From positions 1-64,000 of the forward strand of contig JAJQJQ010000055.1 in assembly GCA_028622995.1 (NCBI GenBank): 64,000 nt of DNA. The letters are read 5' to 3'. This DNA is from Panagrolaimus kolymaensis. Lineage: Eukaryota > Nematoda > Chromadorea > Rhabditida > Panagrolaimidae. The notes beneath the pieces are model-generated. The model did no database searches. It saw only the letters and a program-made list of their open reading frames with translations, and was not told the DNA's origin. Positions 30,801-43,600 of the stretch are shown here, piece after piece. The position numbers and the translations under genes were made by a program. Every line of letters starts with the position of its first letter. Position 1 is the first letter of the stretch.

Positions 30801-33560
30801 CAATAAAAATAAAATTGCAAAAATTTCTACAATAGTTATCTTGGAAGAATTAAACATACTTTATATGTTTCAAAAATTAAATCCCCTGATTTTTTTATCA
30901 TTCTTGAAATCGTTTATTGAAACTAGGCAAATAAAAACAATAAAAATAAAATTGCAAAAATTTCTACAATAGTTATCTTGGAAGAATTAAACATACTTTA
31001 TATGTTTCAAAAATTAAATCCCCTGATTTTTTTATCATTCTTGAAATCGTTTATTGAAACTAGGCAAATAAAAACAATAAAAATAAAATTGCAAAAATTT
31101 CTAGAATAGTTATCTTGGAAGAATTAAACATACTTTATATGTTTCAAAAATTAAATCCCCTGATTTTTTTATCATTCTTGAAGTCGTTTATTGAAACTAG
31201 GCAAATAAAAACAATAAAAATAAAATTGCAAAAATTTCTACAATAGTTATCTTGGAAGAATTAAACATACTTTATATGTTTCAAAAATTAAATCCCCTGA
31301 TTTTTTTATCATTCTTGAAATCGTTTATTGAAACTAGGCAAATAAAAACAATAAAAATAAAATTGCAAAAATTTCTACAATAGTTATCTTGGAAGAATTA
31401 AACATACTTTATATGTTTCAAAAATTAAATCCCCTGATTTTTTTATCATTCTTGAAGTCGTTTATTGAAACTAGGCAAATAAAAACAATAAAAATAAAAT
31501 TGCAAAAATTTCTACAATAGTTATCTTGGAAGAATTAAACATACTTTATATGTTTCAAAAATTAAATCCCCTGATTTTTTTATCATTCTTGAAATCGTTT
31601 ATTGAAACTAGGCAAATAAAAACAATAAAAATAAAATTGCAAAAATTTCTACAATAGTTATCTTGGAAGAATTAAACATACTTTATATGTTTCAAAAATT
31701 AAATCCCCTGATTTTTTTATCATTCTTGAAATCGTTTATTGAAACTAGGCAAATAAAAACAATAAAAATAAAATTGCAAAAATTTCTACAATAGTTATCT
31801 TGGAAGAATTAAACATACTTTATATGTTTCAAAAATTAAATCCCCTGATTTTTTTATCATTCTTGAAATCGTTTATTGAAACTAGGCAAATAAAAACAAT
31901 AAAAATAAAATTGCAAAAATTTCTAGAATAGTTATCTTGGAAGAATTAAACATACTTTATATGTTTCAAAAATTAAATCCCCTGATTTTTTTATCATTCT
32001 TGAAGTCGTTTATTGAAACTAGGCAAATAAAAACAATAAAAATAAAATTGCAAAAATTTCTACAATAGTTATCTTGGAAGAATTAAACATACTTTATATG
32101 TTTCAAAAATTAAATCCCCTGATTTTTTTATCATTCTTGAAATCGTTTATTGAAACTAGGCAAATAAAAACAATAAAAATAAAATTGCAAAAATTTCTAC
32201 AATAGTTATCTTGGAAGAATTAAACATACTTTATATGTTTCAAAAATTAAATCCCCTGATTTTTTTATCATTCTTGAAATCGTTTATTGAAACTAGGCAA
32301 ATAAAAACAATAAAAATAAAATTGCAAAAATTTCTAGAATCATGGAAGAATTAAACATACTTTATATGTTTCAAAAATTAAATCCCCTGATTTTTTTATC
32401 ATTCTTGAAGTCGTTTATTGAAACTAGGCAAATAAAAACAATAAAAATAAAATTGCAAAAATTTCTACAATAGTTATCTTGGAAGAATTAAACATACTTT
32501 ATATGTTTCAAAAATTAAATCCCCTGATTTTTTTATCATTCTTGAAATCGTTTATTGAAACTAGGCAAATAAAAACAATAAAAATAAAATTGCAAAAATT
32601 TCTACAATAGTTATCTTGGAAGAATTAAACATACTTTATATGTTTCAAAAATTAAATCCCCTGATTTTTTTATCATTCTTGAAGTCGTTTATTGAAACTA
32701 GGCAAATAAAAACAATAAAAATAAAATTGCAAAAATTTCTACAATAGTTATCTTGGAAGAATTAAACATACTTTATATGTTTCAAAAATTAAATCCCCTG
32801 ATTTTTTTATCATTCTTGAAGTCGTTTATTGAAACTAGGCAAATAAAAACAATAAAAATAAAATTGCAAAAATTTCTACAATAGTTATCTTGGAAGAATT
32901 AAACATACTTTATATGTTTCAAAAATTAAATCCCCTGATTTTTTTATCATTCTTGAAATCGTTTATTGAAACTAGGCAAATAAAAACAATAAAAATAAAA
33001 TTGCAAAAATTTCTACAATAGTTATCTTGGAAGAATTAAACATACTTTATATGTTTCAAAAATTAAATCCCCTGATTTTTTTATCATTCTTGAAATCGTT
33101 TATTGAAACTAGGCAAATAAAAACAATAAAAATAAAATTGCAAAAATTTCTAGAATAGTTATCTTGGAAGAATTAAACATACTTTATATGTTTCAAAAAT
33201 TAAATCCCCTGATTTTTTTATCATTCTTGAAGTCGTTTATTGAAACTAGGCAAATAAAAACAATAAAAATAAAATTGCAAAAATTTCTACAATAGTTATC
33301 TTGGAAGAATTAAACATACTTTATATGTTTCAAAAATTAAATCCCCTGATTTTTTTATCATTCTTGAAATCGTTTATTGAAACTAGGCAAATAAAAACAA
33401 TAAAAATAAAATTGCAAAAATTTCTACAATAGTTATCTTGGAAGAATTAAACATACTTTATATGTTTCAAAAATTAAATCCCCTGATTTTTTTATCATTC
33501 TTGAAATCGTTTATTGAAACTAGGCAAATAAAAACAATAAAAATAAAATTGCAAAAATTT

Positions 33561-36008
33561 CTAGAATAGTTATCTTGGAAGAATTAAACATACTTTATAT
33601 GTTTCAAAAATTAAATCCCCTGATTTTTTTATCATTCTTGAAATCGTTTATTGAAACTAGGCAAATAAAAACAATAAAAATAAAATTGCAAAAATTTCTA
33701 GAATCATGGAAGAATTAAACATACTTTATATGTTTCAAAAATTAAATCCCCTGATTTTTTTATCATTCTTGAAGTCGTTTATTGAAACTAGGCAAATAAA
33801 AACAATAAAAATAAAATTGCAAAAATTTCTACAATAGTTATCTTGGAAGAATTAAACATACTTTATATGTTTCAAAAATTAAATCCCCTGATTTTTTTAT
33901 CATTCTTGAAGTCGTTTATTGAAACTAGGCAAATAAAAACAATAAAAATAAAATTGCAAAAATTTCTACAATAGTTATCTTGGAAGAATTAAACATACTT
34001 TATATGTTTCAAAAATTAAATCCCCTGATTTTTTTATCATTCTTGAAATCGTTTATTGAAACTAGGCAAATAAAAACAATAAAAATAAAATTGCAAAAAT
34101 TTCTACAATAGTTATCTTGGAAGAATTAAACATACTTTATATGTTTCAAAAATTAAATCCCCTGATTTTTTTATCATTCTTGAAATCGTTTATTGAAACT
34201 AGGCAAATAAAAACAATAAAAATAAAATTGCAAAAATTTCTACAATAGTTATCTTGGAAGAATTAAACATACTTTATATGTTTCAAAAATTAAATCCCCT
34301 GATTTTTTTATCATTCTTGAAGTCGTTTATTGAAACTAGGCAAATAAAAACAATAAAAATAAAATTGCAAAAATTTCTACAATAGTTATCTTGGAAGAAT
34401 TAAACATACTTTATATGTTTCAAAAATTAAATCCCCTGATTTTTTTATCATTCTTGAAATCGTTTATTGAAACTAGGCAAATAAAAACAATAAAAATAAA
34501 ATTGCAAAAATTTCTACAATAGTTATCTTGGAAGAATTAAACATACTTTATATGTTTCAAAAATTAAATCCCCTGATTTTTTTATCATTCTTGAAATCGT
34601 TTATTGAAACTAGGCAAATAAAAACAATAAAAATAAAATTGCAAAAATTTCTAGAATAGTTATCTTGGAAGAATTAAACATACTTTATATGTTTCAAAAA
34701 TTAAATCCCCTGATTTTTTTATCATTCTTGAAATCGTTTATTGAAACTAGGCAAATAAAAACAATAAAAATAAAATTGCAAAAATTTCTAGAATCATGGA
34801 AGAATTAAACATACTTTATATGTTTCAAAAATTAAATCCCCTGATTTTTTTATCATTCTTGAAGTCGTTTATTGAAACTAGGCAAATAAAAACAATAAAA
34901 ATAAAATTGCAAAAATTTCTACAATAGTTATCTTGGAAGAATTAAACATACTTTATATGTTTCAAAAATTAAATCCCCTGATTTTTTTATCATTCTTGAA
35001 GTCGTTTATTGAAACTAGGCAAATAAAAACAATAAAAATAAAATTGCAAAAATTTCTACAATAGTTATCTTGGAAGAATTAAACATACTTTATATGTTTC
35101 AAAAATTAAATCCCCTGATTTTTTTATCATTCTTGAAATCGTTTATTGAAACTAGGCAAATAAAAACAATAAAAATAAAATTGCAAAAATTTCTACAATA
35201 GTTATCTTGGAAGAATTAAACATACTTTATATGTTTCAAAAATTAAATCCCCTGATTTTTTTATCATTCTTGAAATCGTTTATTGAAACTAGGCAAATAA
35301 AAACAATAAAAATAAAATTGCAAAAATTTCTAGAATAGTTATCTTGGAAGAATTAAACATACTTTATATGTTTCAAAAATTAAATCCCCTGATTTTTTTA
35401 TCATTCTTGAAATCGTTTATTGAAACTAGGCAAATAAAAACAATAAAAATAAAATTGCAAAAATTTCTAGAATCATGGAAGAATTAAACATACTTTATAT
35501 GTTTCAAAAATTAAATCCCCTGATTTTTTTATCATTCTTGAAGTCGTTTATTGAAACTAGGCAAATAAAAACAATAAAAATAAAATTGCAAAAATTTCTA
35601 CAATAGTTATCTTGGAAGAATTAAACATACTTTATATGTTTCAAAAATTAAATCCCCTGATTTTTTTATCATTCTTGAAGTCGTTTATTGAAACTAGGCA
35701 AATAAAAACAATAAAAATAAAATTGCAAAAATTTCTACAATAGTTATCTTGGAAGAATTAAACATACTTTATATGTTTCAAAAATTAAATCCCCTGATTT
35801 TTTTATCATTCTTGAAATCGTTTATTGAAACTAGGCAAATAAAAACAATAAAAATAAAATTGCAAAAATTTCTACAATAGTTATCTTGGAAGAATTAAAC
35901 ATACTTTATATGTTTCAAAAATTAAATCCCCTGATTTTTTTATCATTCTTGAAATCGTTTATTGAAACTAGGCAAATAAAAACAATAAAAATAAAATTGC
36001 AAAAATTT
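33561..36008. repeat. Higher-order repeat: recurring C-a, A-g, B-g, B-a, B-a block
   Basis: The five-monomer order C-a, A-g, B-g, B-a, B-a starts at 33,561, 34,651 and 35,330. The first copy is followed by an extra B-g, B-a, B-a triplet, so the first spacing is 1090 bp (eight monomers) and the second 679 bp (five monomers). The unit differs from the four-monomer unit near 27 kb, so the array has several local higher-order families. Confidence 0.75.
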
Positions 36009-38331
36009 CTACAATAGTTATCTTGGAAGAATTAAACATACTTTATATGTTTCAAAAATTAAATCCCCTGATTTTTTTATCATTCTTGAAGTCGTTTATT
36101 GAAACTAGGCAAATAAAAACAATAAAAATAAAATTGCAAAAATTTCTACAATAGTTATCTTGGAAGAATTAAACATACTTTATATGTTTCAAAAATTAAA
36201 TCCCCTGATTTTTTTATCATTCTTGAAGTCGTTTATTGAAACTAGGCAAATAAAAACAATAAAAATAAAATTGCAAAAATTTCTACAATAGTTATCTTGG
36301 AAGAATTAAACATACTTTATATGTTTCAAAAATTAAATCCCCTGATTTTTTTATCATTCTTGAAATCGTTTATTGAAACTAGGCAAATAAAAACAATAAA
36401 AATAAAATTGCAAAAATTTCTACAATAGTTATCTTGGAAGAATTAAACATACTTTATATGTTTCAAAAATTAAATCCCCTGATTTTTTTATCATTCTTGA
36501 AATCGTTTATTGAAACTAGGCAAATAAAAACAATAAAAATAAAATTGCAAAAATTTCTACAATAGTTATCTTGGAAGAATTAAACATACTTTATATGTTT
36601 CAAAAATTAAATCCCCTGATTTTTTTATCATTCTTGAAATCGTTTATTGAAACTAGGCAAATAAAAACAATAAAAATAAAATTGCAAAAATTTCTACAAT
36701 AGTTATCTTGGAAGAATTAAACATACTTTATATGTTTCAAAAATTAAATCCCCTGATTTTTTTATCATTCTTGAAGTCGTTTATTGAAACTAGGCAAATA
36801 AAAACAATAAAAATAAAATTGCAAAAATTTCTACAATAGTTATCTTGGAAGAATTAAACATACTTTATATGTTTCAAAAATTAAATCCCCTGATTTTTTT
36901 ATCATTCTTGAAGTCGTTTATTGAAACTAGGCAAATAAAAACAATAAAAATAAAATTGCAAAAATTTCTACAATAGTTATCTTGGAAGAATTAAACATAC
37001 TTTATATGTTTCAAAAATTAAATCCCCTGATTTTTTTATCATTCTTGAAGTCGTTTATTGAAACTAGGCAAATAAAAACAATAAAAATAAAATTGCAAAA
37101 ATTTCTACAATAGTTATCTTGGAAGAATTAAACATACTTTATATGTTTCAAAAATTAAATCCCCTGATTTTTTTATCATTCTTGAAGTCGTTTATTGAAA
37201 CTAGGCAAATAAAAACAATAAAAATAAAATTGCAAAAATTTCTACAATAGTTATCTTGGAAGAATTAAACATACTTTATATGTTTCAAAAATTAAATCCC
37301 CTGATTTTTTTATCATTCTTGAAATCGTTTATTGAAACTAGGCAAATAAAAACAATAAAAATAAAATTGCAAAAATTTCTACAATAGTTATCTTGGAAGA
37401 ATTAAACATACTTTATATGTTTCAAAAATTAAATCCCCTGATTTTTTTATCATTCTTGAAATCGTTTATTGAAACTAGGCAAATAAAAACAATAAAAATA
37501 AAATTGCAAAAATTTCTACAATAGTTATCTTGGAAGAATTAAACATACTTTATATGTTTCAAAAATTAAATCCCCTGATTTTTTTATCATTCTTGAAATC
37601 GTTTATTGAAACTAGGCAAATAAAAACAATAAAAATAAAATTGCAAAAATTTCTACAATAGTTATCTTGGAAGAATTAAACATACTTTATATGTTTCAAA
37701 AATTAAATCCCCTGATTTTTTTATCATTCTTGAAGTCGTTTATTGAAACTAGGCAAATAAAAACAATAAAAATAAAATTGCAAAAATTTCTACAATAGTT
37801 ATCTTGGAAGAATTAAACATACTTTATATGTTTCAAAAATTAAATCCCCTGATTTTTTTATCATTCTTGAAATCGTTTATTGAAACTAGGCAAATAAAAA
37901 CAATAAAAATAAAATTGCAAAAATTTCTACAATAGTTATCTTGGAAGAATTAAACATACTTTATATGTTTCAAAAATTAAATCCCCTGATTTTTTTATCA
38001 TTCTTGAAATCGTTTATTGAAACTAGGCAAATAAAAACAATAAAAATAAAATTGCAAAAATTTCTAGAATAGTTATCTTGGAAGAATTAAACATACTTTA
38101 TATGTTTCAAAAATTAAATCCCCTGATTTTTTTATCATTCTTGAAATCGTTTATTGAAACTAGGCAAATAAAAACAATAAAAATAAAATTGCAAAAATTT
38201 CTAGAATCATGGAAGAATTAAACATACTTTATATGTTTCAAAAATTAAATCCCCTGATTTTTTTATCATTCTTGAAGTCGTTTATTGAAACTAGGCAAAT
38301 AAAAACAATAAAAATAAAATTGCAAAAATTT

Positions 38332-39452
38332 CTACAATAGTTATCTTGGAAGAATTAAACATACTTTATATGTTTCAAAAATTAAATCCCCTGATTTTTT
38401 TATCATTCTTGAAATCGTTTATTGAAACTAGGCAAATAAAAACAATAAAAATAAAATTGCAAAAATTTCTACAATAGTTATCTTGGAAGAATTAAACATA
38501 CTTTATATGTTTCAAAAATTAAATCCCCTGATTTTTTTATCATTCTTGAAATCGTTTATTGAAACTAGGCAAATAAAAACAATAAAAATAAAATTGCAAA
38601 AATTTCTACAATAGTTATCTTGGAAGAATTAAACATACTTTATATGTTTCAAAAATTAAATCCCCTGATTTTTTTATCATTCTTGAAGTCGTTTATTGAA
38701 ACTAGGCAAATAAAAACAATAAAAATAAAATTGCAAAAATTTCTACAATAGTTATCTTGGAAGAATTAAACATACTTTATATGTTTCAAAAATTAAATCC
38801 CCTGATTTTTTTATCATTCTTGAAGTCGTTTATTGAAACTAGGCAAATAAAAACAATAAAAATAAAATTGCAAAAATTTCTACAATAGTTATCTTGGAAG
38901 AATTAAACATACTTTATATGTTTCAAAAATTAAATCCCCTGATTTTTTTATCATTCTTGAAGTCGTTTATTGAAACTAGGCAAATAAAAACAATAAAAAT
39001 AAAATTGCAAAAATTTCTACAATAGTTATCTTGGAAGAATTAAACATACTTTATATGTTTCAAAAATTAAATCCCCTGATTTTTTTATCATTCTTGAAGT
39101 CGTTTATTGAAACTAGGCAAATAAAAACAATAAAAATAAAATTGCAAAAATTTCTACAATAGTTATCTTGGAAGAATTAAACATACTTTATATGTTTCAA
39201 AAATTAAATCCCCTGATTTTTTTATCATTCTTGAAGTCGTTTATTGAAACTAGGCAAATAAAAACAATAAAAATAAAATTGCAAAAATTTCTACAATAGT
39301 TATCTTGGAAGAATTAAACATACTTTATATGTTTCAAAAATTAAATCCCCTGATTTTTTTATCATTCTTGAAGTCGTTTATTGAAACTAGGCAAATAAAA
39401 ACAATAAAAATAAAATTGCAAAAATTTCTACAATAGTTATCTTGGAAGAATT
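38332..39452. repeat. Terminal satellite block of type B monomers only
   Basis: Nine consecutive heads at 137-bp spacing (38,332 to 39,428) are all type B, all with CCCCTG and predominantly the TTGAAGTCG variant. The last monomer is cut off after about 25 bp of its head. This is the array edge facing the genes. Confidence 0.9.
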
Positions 39453-39834
39453 TAATCTTAAAGAAAATATTTTTTTGGCAAAAAATAATATGTATATGTT
39501 CGTCTGCTGTTGTCGCTGTATTCCCTCCATTTTTATTTTCATTATAATTTTGATTTTGTGGTAATTTACAATGTATTATTATTTGGCAGATAAAAATGAA
39601 GAGAAAATGTTTGATGTTAAATAAATAAATAAAGTAAGCAGCGAAATTTTATTTGTGTTTAATCAAATTTAGAGCTTGGAAAAAATAATAATTCACAGCA
39701 AAAAATCAGAAAATAAAAGCATTCAAACGAATACTTTGCACTTAAATAAAAAACCAAATTTGACCTTTAAAAATTTTCATTTTGGTTTAAAAAAATTTAA
39801 GCTTCAACATTTTTGGTTTCTCGTGGTCTCTCTT
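39453..39834. other. Unique spacer between satellite and gene region, no gene seen
   Basis: AT-rich unique DNA right after the array. It contains long A and T runs and no ORF with codon structure or splice signals that could be supported. A 62-codon open frame on the plus strand here has only low-complexity Asn/Lys/Leu content and is not called. Confidence 0.6.
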
Positions 39835-40245
39835 AATCTAAATTTGGAATCAATTTCAAATTAAAACCACAAAAACAAACAAATAAAGCCACAAGCTTAC
39901 TTTTTTCTTTCTTTTTTTATTTCCATGTAAGATGGTGGTCATTAATTTGATGCTCCTCCATGCTTCCAATTGATTTTTAAGGCAGAGCTAATAATAGGTC
40001 AACTGGGCATTGCCTCGTCGACAAAGTCCATGGCAAAGTCAAAGAAAAGTTAGATGAAAAATTTCGATAAGTTTTTCTTTCCTTCGTTTTGAAATAACAA
40101 ACCATTCACAAAAAAAATTTGTTTTGGAGAAACAAAAAAACTGCCAACAAATAAGAAAGATGCAAATTGCAAATTTCAGAAGAGAAGAATAGCAAATTGA
40201 GTGAGGCGACTTATTTAATTTATCGCGCAATTAATTTAATTTTAT
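39835..40245. repeat. Diverged copy of the divergent-promoter region
   Basis: This stretch aligns along its length with about 43,971-44,390 inside the 4.4-kb unit. Shared words include GCCACAAGCTTACTTTTTTC, CATGTAAGATG[G/A]TGGTC, GATGCTCCTCCATGCT and GTCAACTGGGCATTGC, with scattered substitutions and indels (by eye roughly 85% identity). The three unit copies are nearly identical to each other, so this is an older duplicate of the region between the two divergent genes. It has lost the neighbouring exons on both sides. Confidence 0.85.
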
Positions 40246-40311
40246 TCATCAAAAAGACTTTAACGTCATTATCAAAGATCCCACTAAATTAGAAACGGGT
40301 TTTGCCTTCGA

Positions 40312-40542
40312 TTAAAGGGAGCGTCTCAGGCGATGGCAGGATTCCTTACGCCGGGTGTTCCTAGCCCGAAAGTTTTTTCACTGTCTCAAAGCCTTCCAAA
40401 GTGCTACAAAAAGTTTGAAGCTTTTTGTAGCTATTTGTAAAAAAAGTTCTTTCCACGAAAAGCGTTTCGAAATGTTTCGTAAACAAAAAACAAAGGGAGC
40501 CGGCGTAAGGAATCCTGCCATCGCCTGAGACACTCCCTTTAA
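40312..40542. mobile_element. TTAA-flanked hairpin element (MITE, possibly piggyBac-type)
   Basis: Long terminal inverted repeats of about 43 bp face each other: the left arm reads TTAAAGGGAGCGTCTCAGG at 40,312 and the right arm ends CCTGAGACACTCCCTTTAA at 40,542, differing at one base there. The arms continue inward through GCGATGGCAGGATTCCTTACG and its complement. TTAA at both outer ends is the target site known for piggyBac-type elements, but TTAA is itself a palindrome and may simply be part of the repeat. The roughly 145-bp interior has no coding capacity. It lies just 3' of the minus-strand gene at 40,645. Confidence 0.75.
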
Positions 40543-40644
40543 ATCAAAAATTTGAAAATTTGGAAGAAATTTAACAATTCATATTCATCCTTCATCTCAG
40601 TTTAATGAAACTCTAAAAATATACGTTTGAAGAAAATAAATCAA

Positions 40645-43600
40645 TTAAAGTATCCAAAATACATAATAAAGTCGAGCAAAGGAATGCCAATCATTATGAT
40701 GATATTCGCTTTTTCCAAAAGCGAAATGACCAAAGAAACTTAAGTTGGCAATACCAGTATTTATTTCAAGCTTTGAATTCAGAAGTTGGTAATCATGGAG
40801 GATTACCACACTTCGACAAAGATGTGGGTCATTGAGGTATGTGAGATTTAAGGCTTTTTGAAGAGCCATGCGAACTTCAATACAATCATCTCGTTGAGTA
40901 ACATTACGCGCAACTACACTAAATTATAAAATGGTTTAAAAGTTATTTAATTAATATATTTTTTTTTAATTTTTGATTAATTAATAGCAAATAAAGATAA
41001 AGCATTTAATGGTTTTAAGGTAATGTATTTGATGCAATAAAAAGTTCCAGATACTTACGCTAAAGTCCTTCAATCAGTGGAGTATTCTTTGCCAACCAAG
41101 CTGCGGCTCGATCTGATCTTTCTTTAATCAAGGAAGAATATTTATAACGTGTAACTAAAATATTGGCACTTTTATACCAATTTTCAAGCTTGAAACCAAA
41201 TTGTTGATCGAGAAGGGAATGAACACGATCGTAAGAGGACCATGGGTTTGTAATCATAATTTGATGCATGTAGCTAAAACTTTTTTTATTTATTTTTCAA
41301 AATTAAAATCCACTAACTGATTTAACCCTCTGGCGTTAATTTCTCTTGAAATTCCGTATGCATAGTATTGGTACCAACTTTTTGAAATTACAGCATTTTT
41401 AACTATGTTGTGGGTGAGATTCTTCATCAAACCACCGCTCCAAGCGGTTTCCTATAACATTCCTCAATTAAAATCGCGAATTTTTAATTATATAAAGTTT
41501 TGCAATTTAGTTAAAAAAAACTTACCAATTTTTCAGGGACAAAACGAAGTGTATGATTCAGGGATGTGCGGAAATAACACTTGGTATGCAGTAAAAAAAT
41601 GGCTATATCTTTAATTTTATGTAAATTTGATTATATAATACTTATTACATAATTTTCTATGTTGGCATACGATCATTTTGGTTTAAACAGAATTTCTTTA
41701 AAAAAGATAGTTAAAAACTTCTAAACACATTAAGGCTAAAATTTCCGTGTAAAAGTTTGTATAAAAACAGCTAGAACTTTTTAATTATCCTTTCTAAAGA
41801 AATTCTGTTTAGACTAAAATGATCGTAATTACATGGAGAAAAATATGTAATAGCTATAAAATAATTAAAATTGCATAGAATTAAAGATATATCCATTTTA
41901 AAATACTGCATGCCGAGTGGTCCTTTTCCGCTTCGCAACATCCCTGGTATGATTAATAATTTCTGAAACTACTTGAGAAATCCTAAATAATTCATGTTTT
42001 CTTGCTGGTGGCGAACCATCGGTTCTAATATCAGCGCATATTACCGCAGCTATTGTCTAAAAATCAATTACTAAATATTTAAAAGTTCCAAAAATACAAG
42101 ATTCATTATTTATAAATGGATTAACTGAACAAAAGAAATTATAGCTTTTTATTTTAATTTCTCTCTCAAATTCAATTAAATTTTTTCATGAAAGCTTCCA
42201 TAAAATAAATCCTAATATCTTTGGAAATGTCTTCAATACTTAATGAATTGTAAACAATTCGAAAATTGCTTACCAAAATTTGTAAATCCAAGAGTTTTGA
42301 GCGGATACCGATGAGTGTTTCTACGTGCTTGTAATCAAACGCAGCAATGAGGACTTCGCTATAACATACAATTCCATTTGAAGCTGGGGTTGACGATTTT
42401 ATTGTTGAAATTATATTTCCGAGGTCATTATCGAGAATTAAGTCGATATCTAAAAAAGTAAATTTTTTGGTATGATCCAACGATTGGGGATTTTTTTATT
42501 CAAAAATTTTTTCGAAATGCTTAAGACGTTGTACTTTATAGAATTTTGTTATATTAAAATTTTTGATTGGAATTTTTTTTCTAGCCATCTTTTAAAAAAA
42601 CACTTACTTTCTTTTAAATATTTTTATAATCATTTTTAAAAAGTTCATTGACAATTTTAAAATATTATTTCAAAAAATTAGCCTCGTTAAAAATAAAGTT
42701 TCGAAGAGTGATTGATTTCTCAAAAATCATAAAAATGAATTTATAAAGTGTATTTATATTGACCTTGTTTTACTGCAGCATATCGATCGTATCCAATGCT
42801 ATAATCTAAATTACCAAATTTCTCTTCGAGATCAAAAAAGTAATTCATTGCCTCAACATATTTTTCAGTATTGAACAAAATGTTTTCAAAGTGACAACGG
42901 GTTACAAGGAATAATTTCATCAACTAAATTAAAAATGATATATTTTTTTGCTTTATTATTTAATTTATGTATTAACTTCGAGAAGATGTTTGGGATTCGA
43001 TTGCTCATATAAGCATTGAATTCGAAACATATTTTCCGTGATTGTCCCATTATTAGCTGCCACCTTCTCAACAGTTGAATATATGCGACCCATAAATATA
43101 TCGATAAGCTGTAACGATAAACAAATTACTTTAAAATCTAAATATTTGAAAATTAAAATTTATAATTTTTGAAAAAAAAAAGAAATGGAAAATAACCTTA
43201 AGCTTTAAATCGTTTTGGCAAGCAATGTGCCTAAATAAATAAAAAATTAAAAACTAACTGTGTCATAGTTTGTTTTTACACCTCGAAATCGCACTTCATT
43301 TTTTGCCCTTAAAGTTGATGCAAACTTGGCATCGAACGTTTGCCCAAGAAATTTGTCAAAGGATTTAATTGCAGAGAATTCGGGTGTATCGGGCTGAAAT
43401 GTGTTTTACATAAACAAAAAACGATATCTTTACTAAACAAACACGAAAAATTTCTTTCATTGATTTTGTCATCAACGCTGAAACTTCTCCGGCTTCTTGA
43501 ATAAAAAGTGGTGGCACAAATTCGCTCAACTTTTCCATCCGATTTAAACTATCGGAAACAATAGCGTCCATTTTTCCAAAATTTTGAATAAATTTATTTA

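Larger units (their letters stand above)
12065..38331. repeat. Satellite block of mixed A, B and C monomers with higher-order structure
   Basis: The first B head (CTACAATAGTTATC) appears at 12,065 and the last A head at about 38,201. B monomers become steadily more common to the right. The hybrid C head (CTAGAATAGTTATC) and the G variant of TTGAA[A/G]TCG appear only here, the G variant first near 13,217. Rare markers are also local: CGTATATTG near 20,656 and 21,608, and TTAAAAATAC for TTAAACATAC at five sites between 23.8 and 26.3 kb. These point to local unequal exchange rather than one amplification event. Confidence 0.92.
1..39452. repeat. Satellite DNA array, 131/137-bp monomers, about 290-300 copies
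   Basis: A single head-to-tail tandem array runs from the first base to about 39,452, where the last monomer stops inside the word GGAAGAATT and unique sequence begins. The spacing between successive TTTCTA words is 130-131 bp at the left and 137 bp at the right. Three monomer heads exist: A (CTAGAATCATGGAAG), B (CTACAATAGTTATCTTGGAAG) and C (CTAGAATAGTTATCTTGG), the last a hybrid of A and B. Further variable sites are TTGAAATCG versus TTGAAGTCG and the C/T count in CCCTTG, CCCCTG, CCCTG. Stop codons in every frame exclude coding. No transposon, gene or other insertion interrupts it. The left end lies outside the window, so the true array is longer. Confidence 0.99.

Noticed and set aside
1..39452. 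CRISPR array or telomere-like repeats
   Set aside because: The units are 131-137 bp with no unique spacers and no short G-rich telomere motif, in a clearly eukaryotic context.
41405..41614. 69-codon plus-strand frame, repeated at 45,827 and 50,243
   Set aside because: It runs antisense over an exon of the minus-strand gene and into the foldback element; the minus-strand exons have splice sites and phase continuity.
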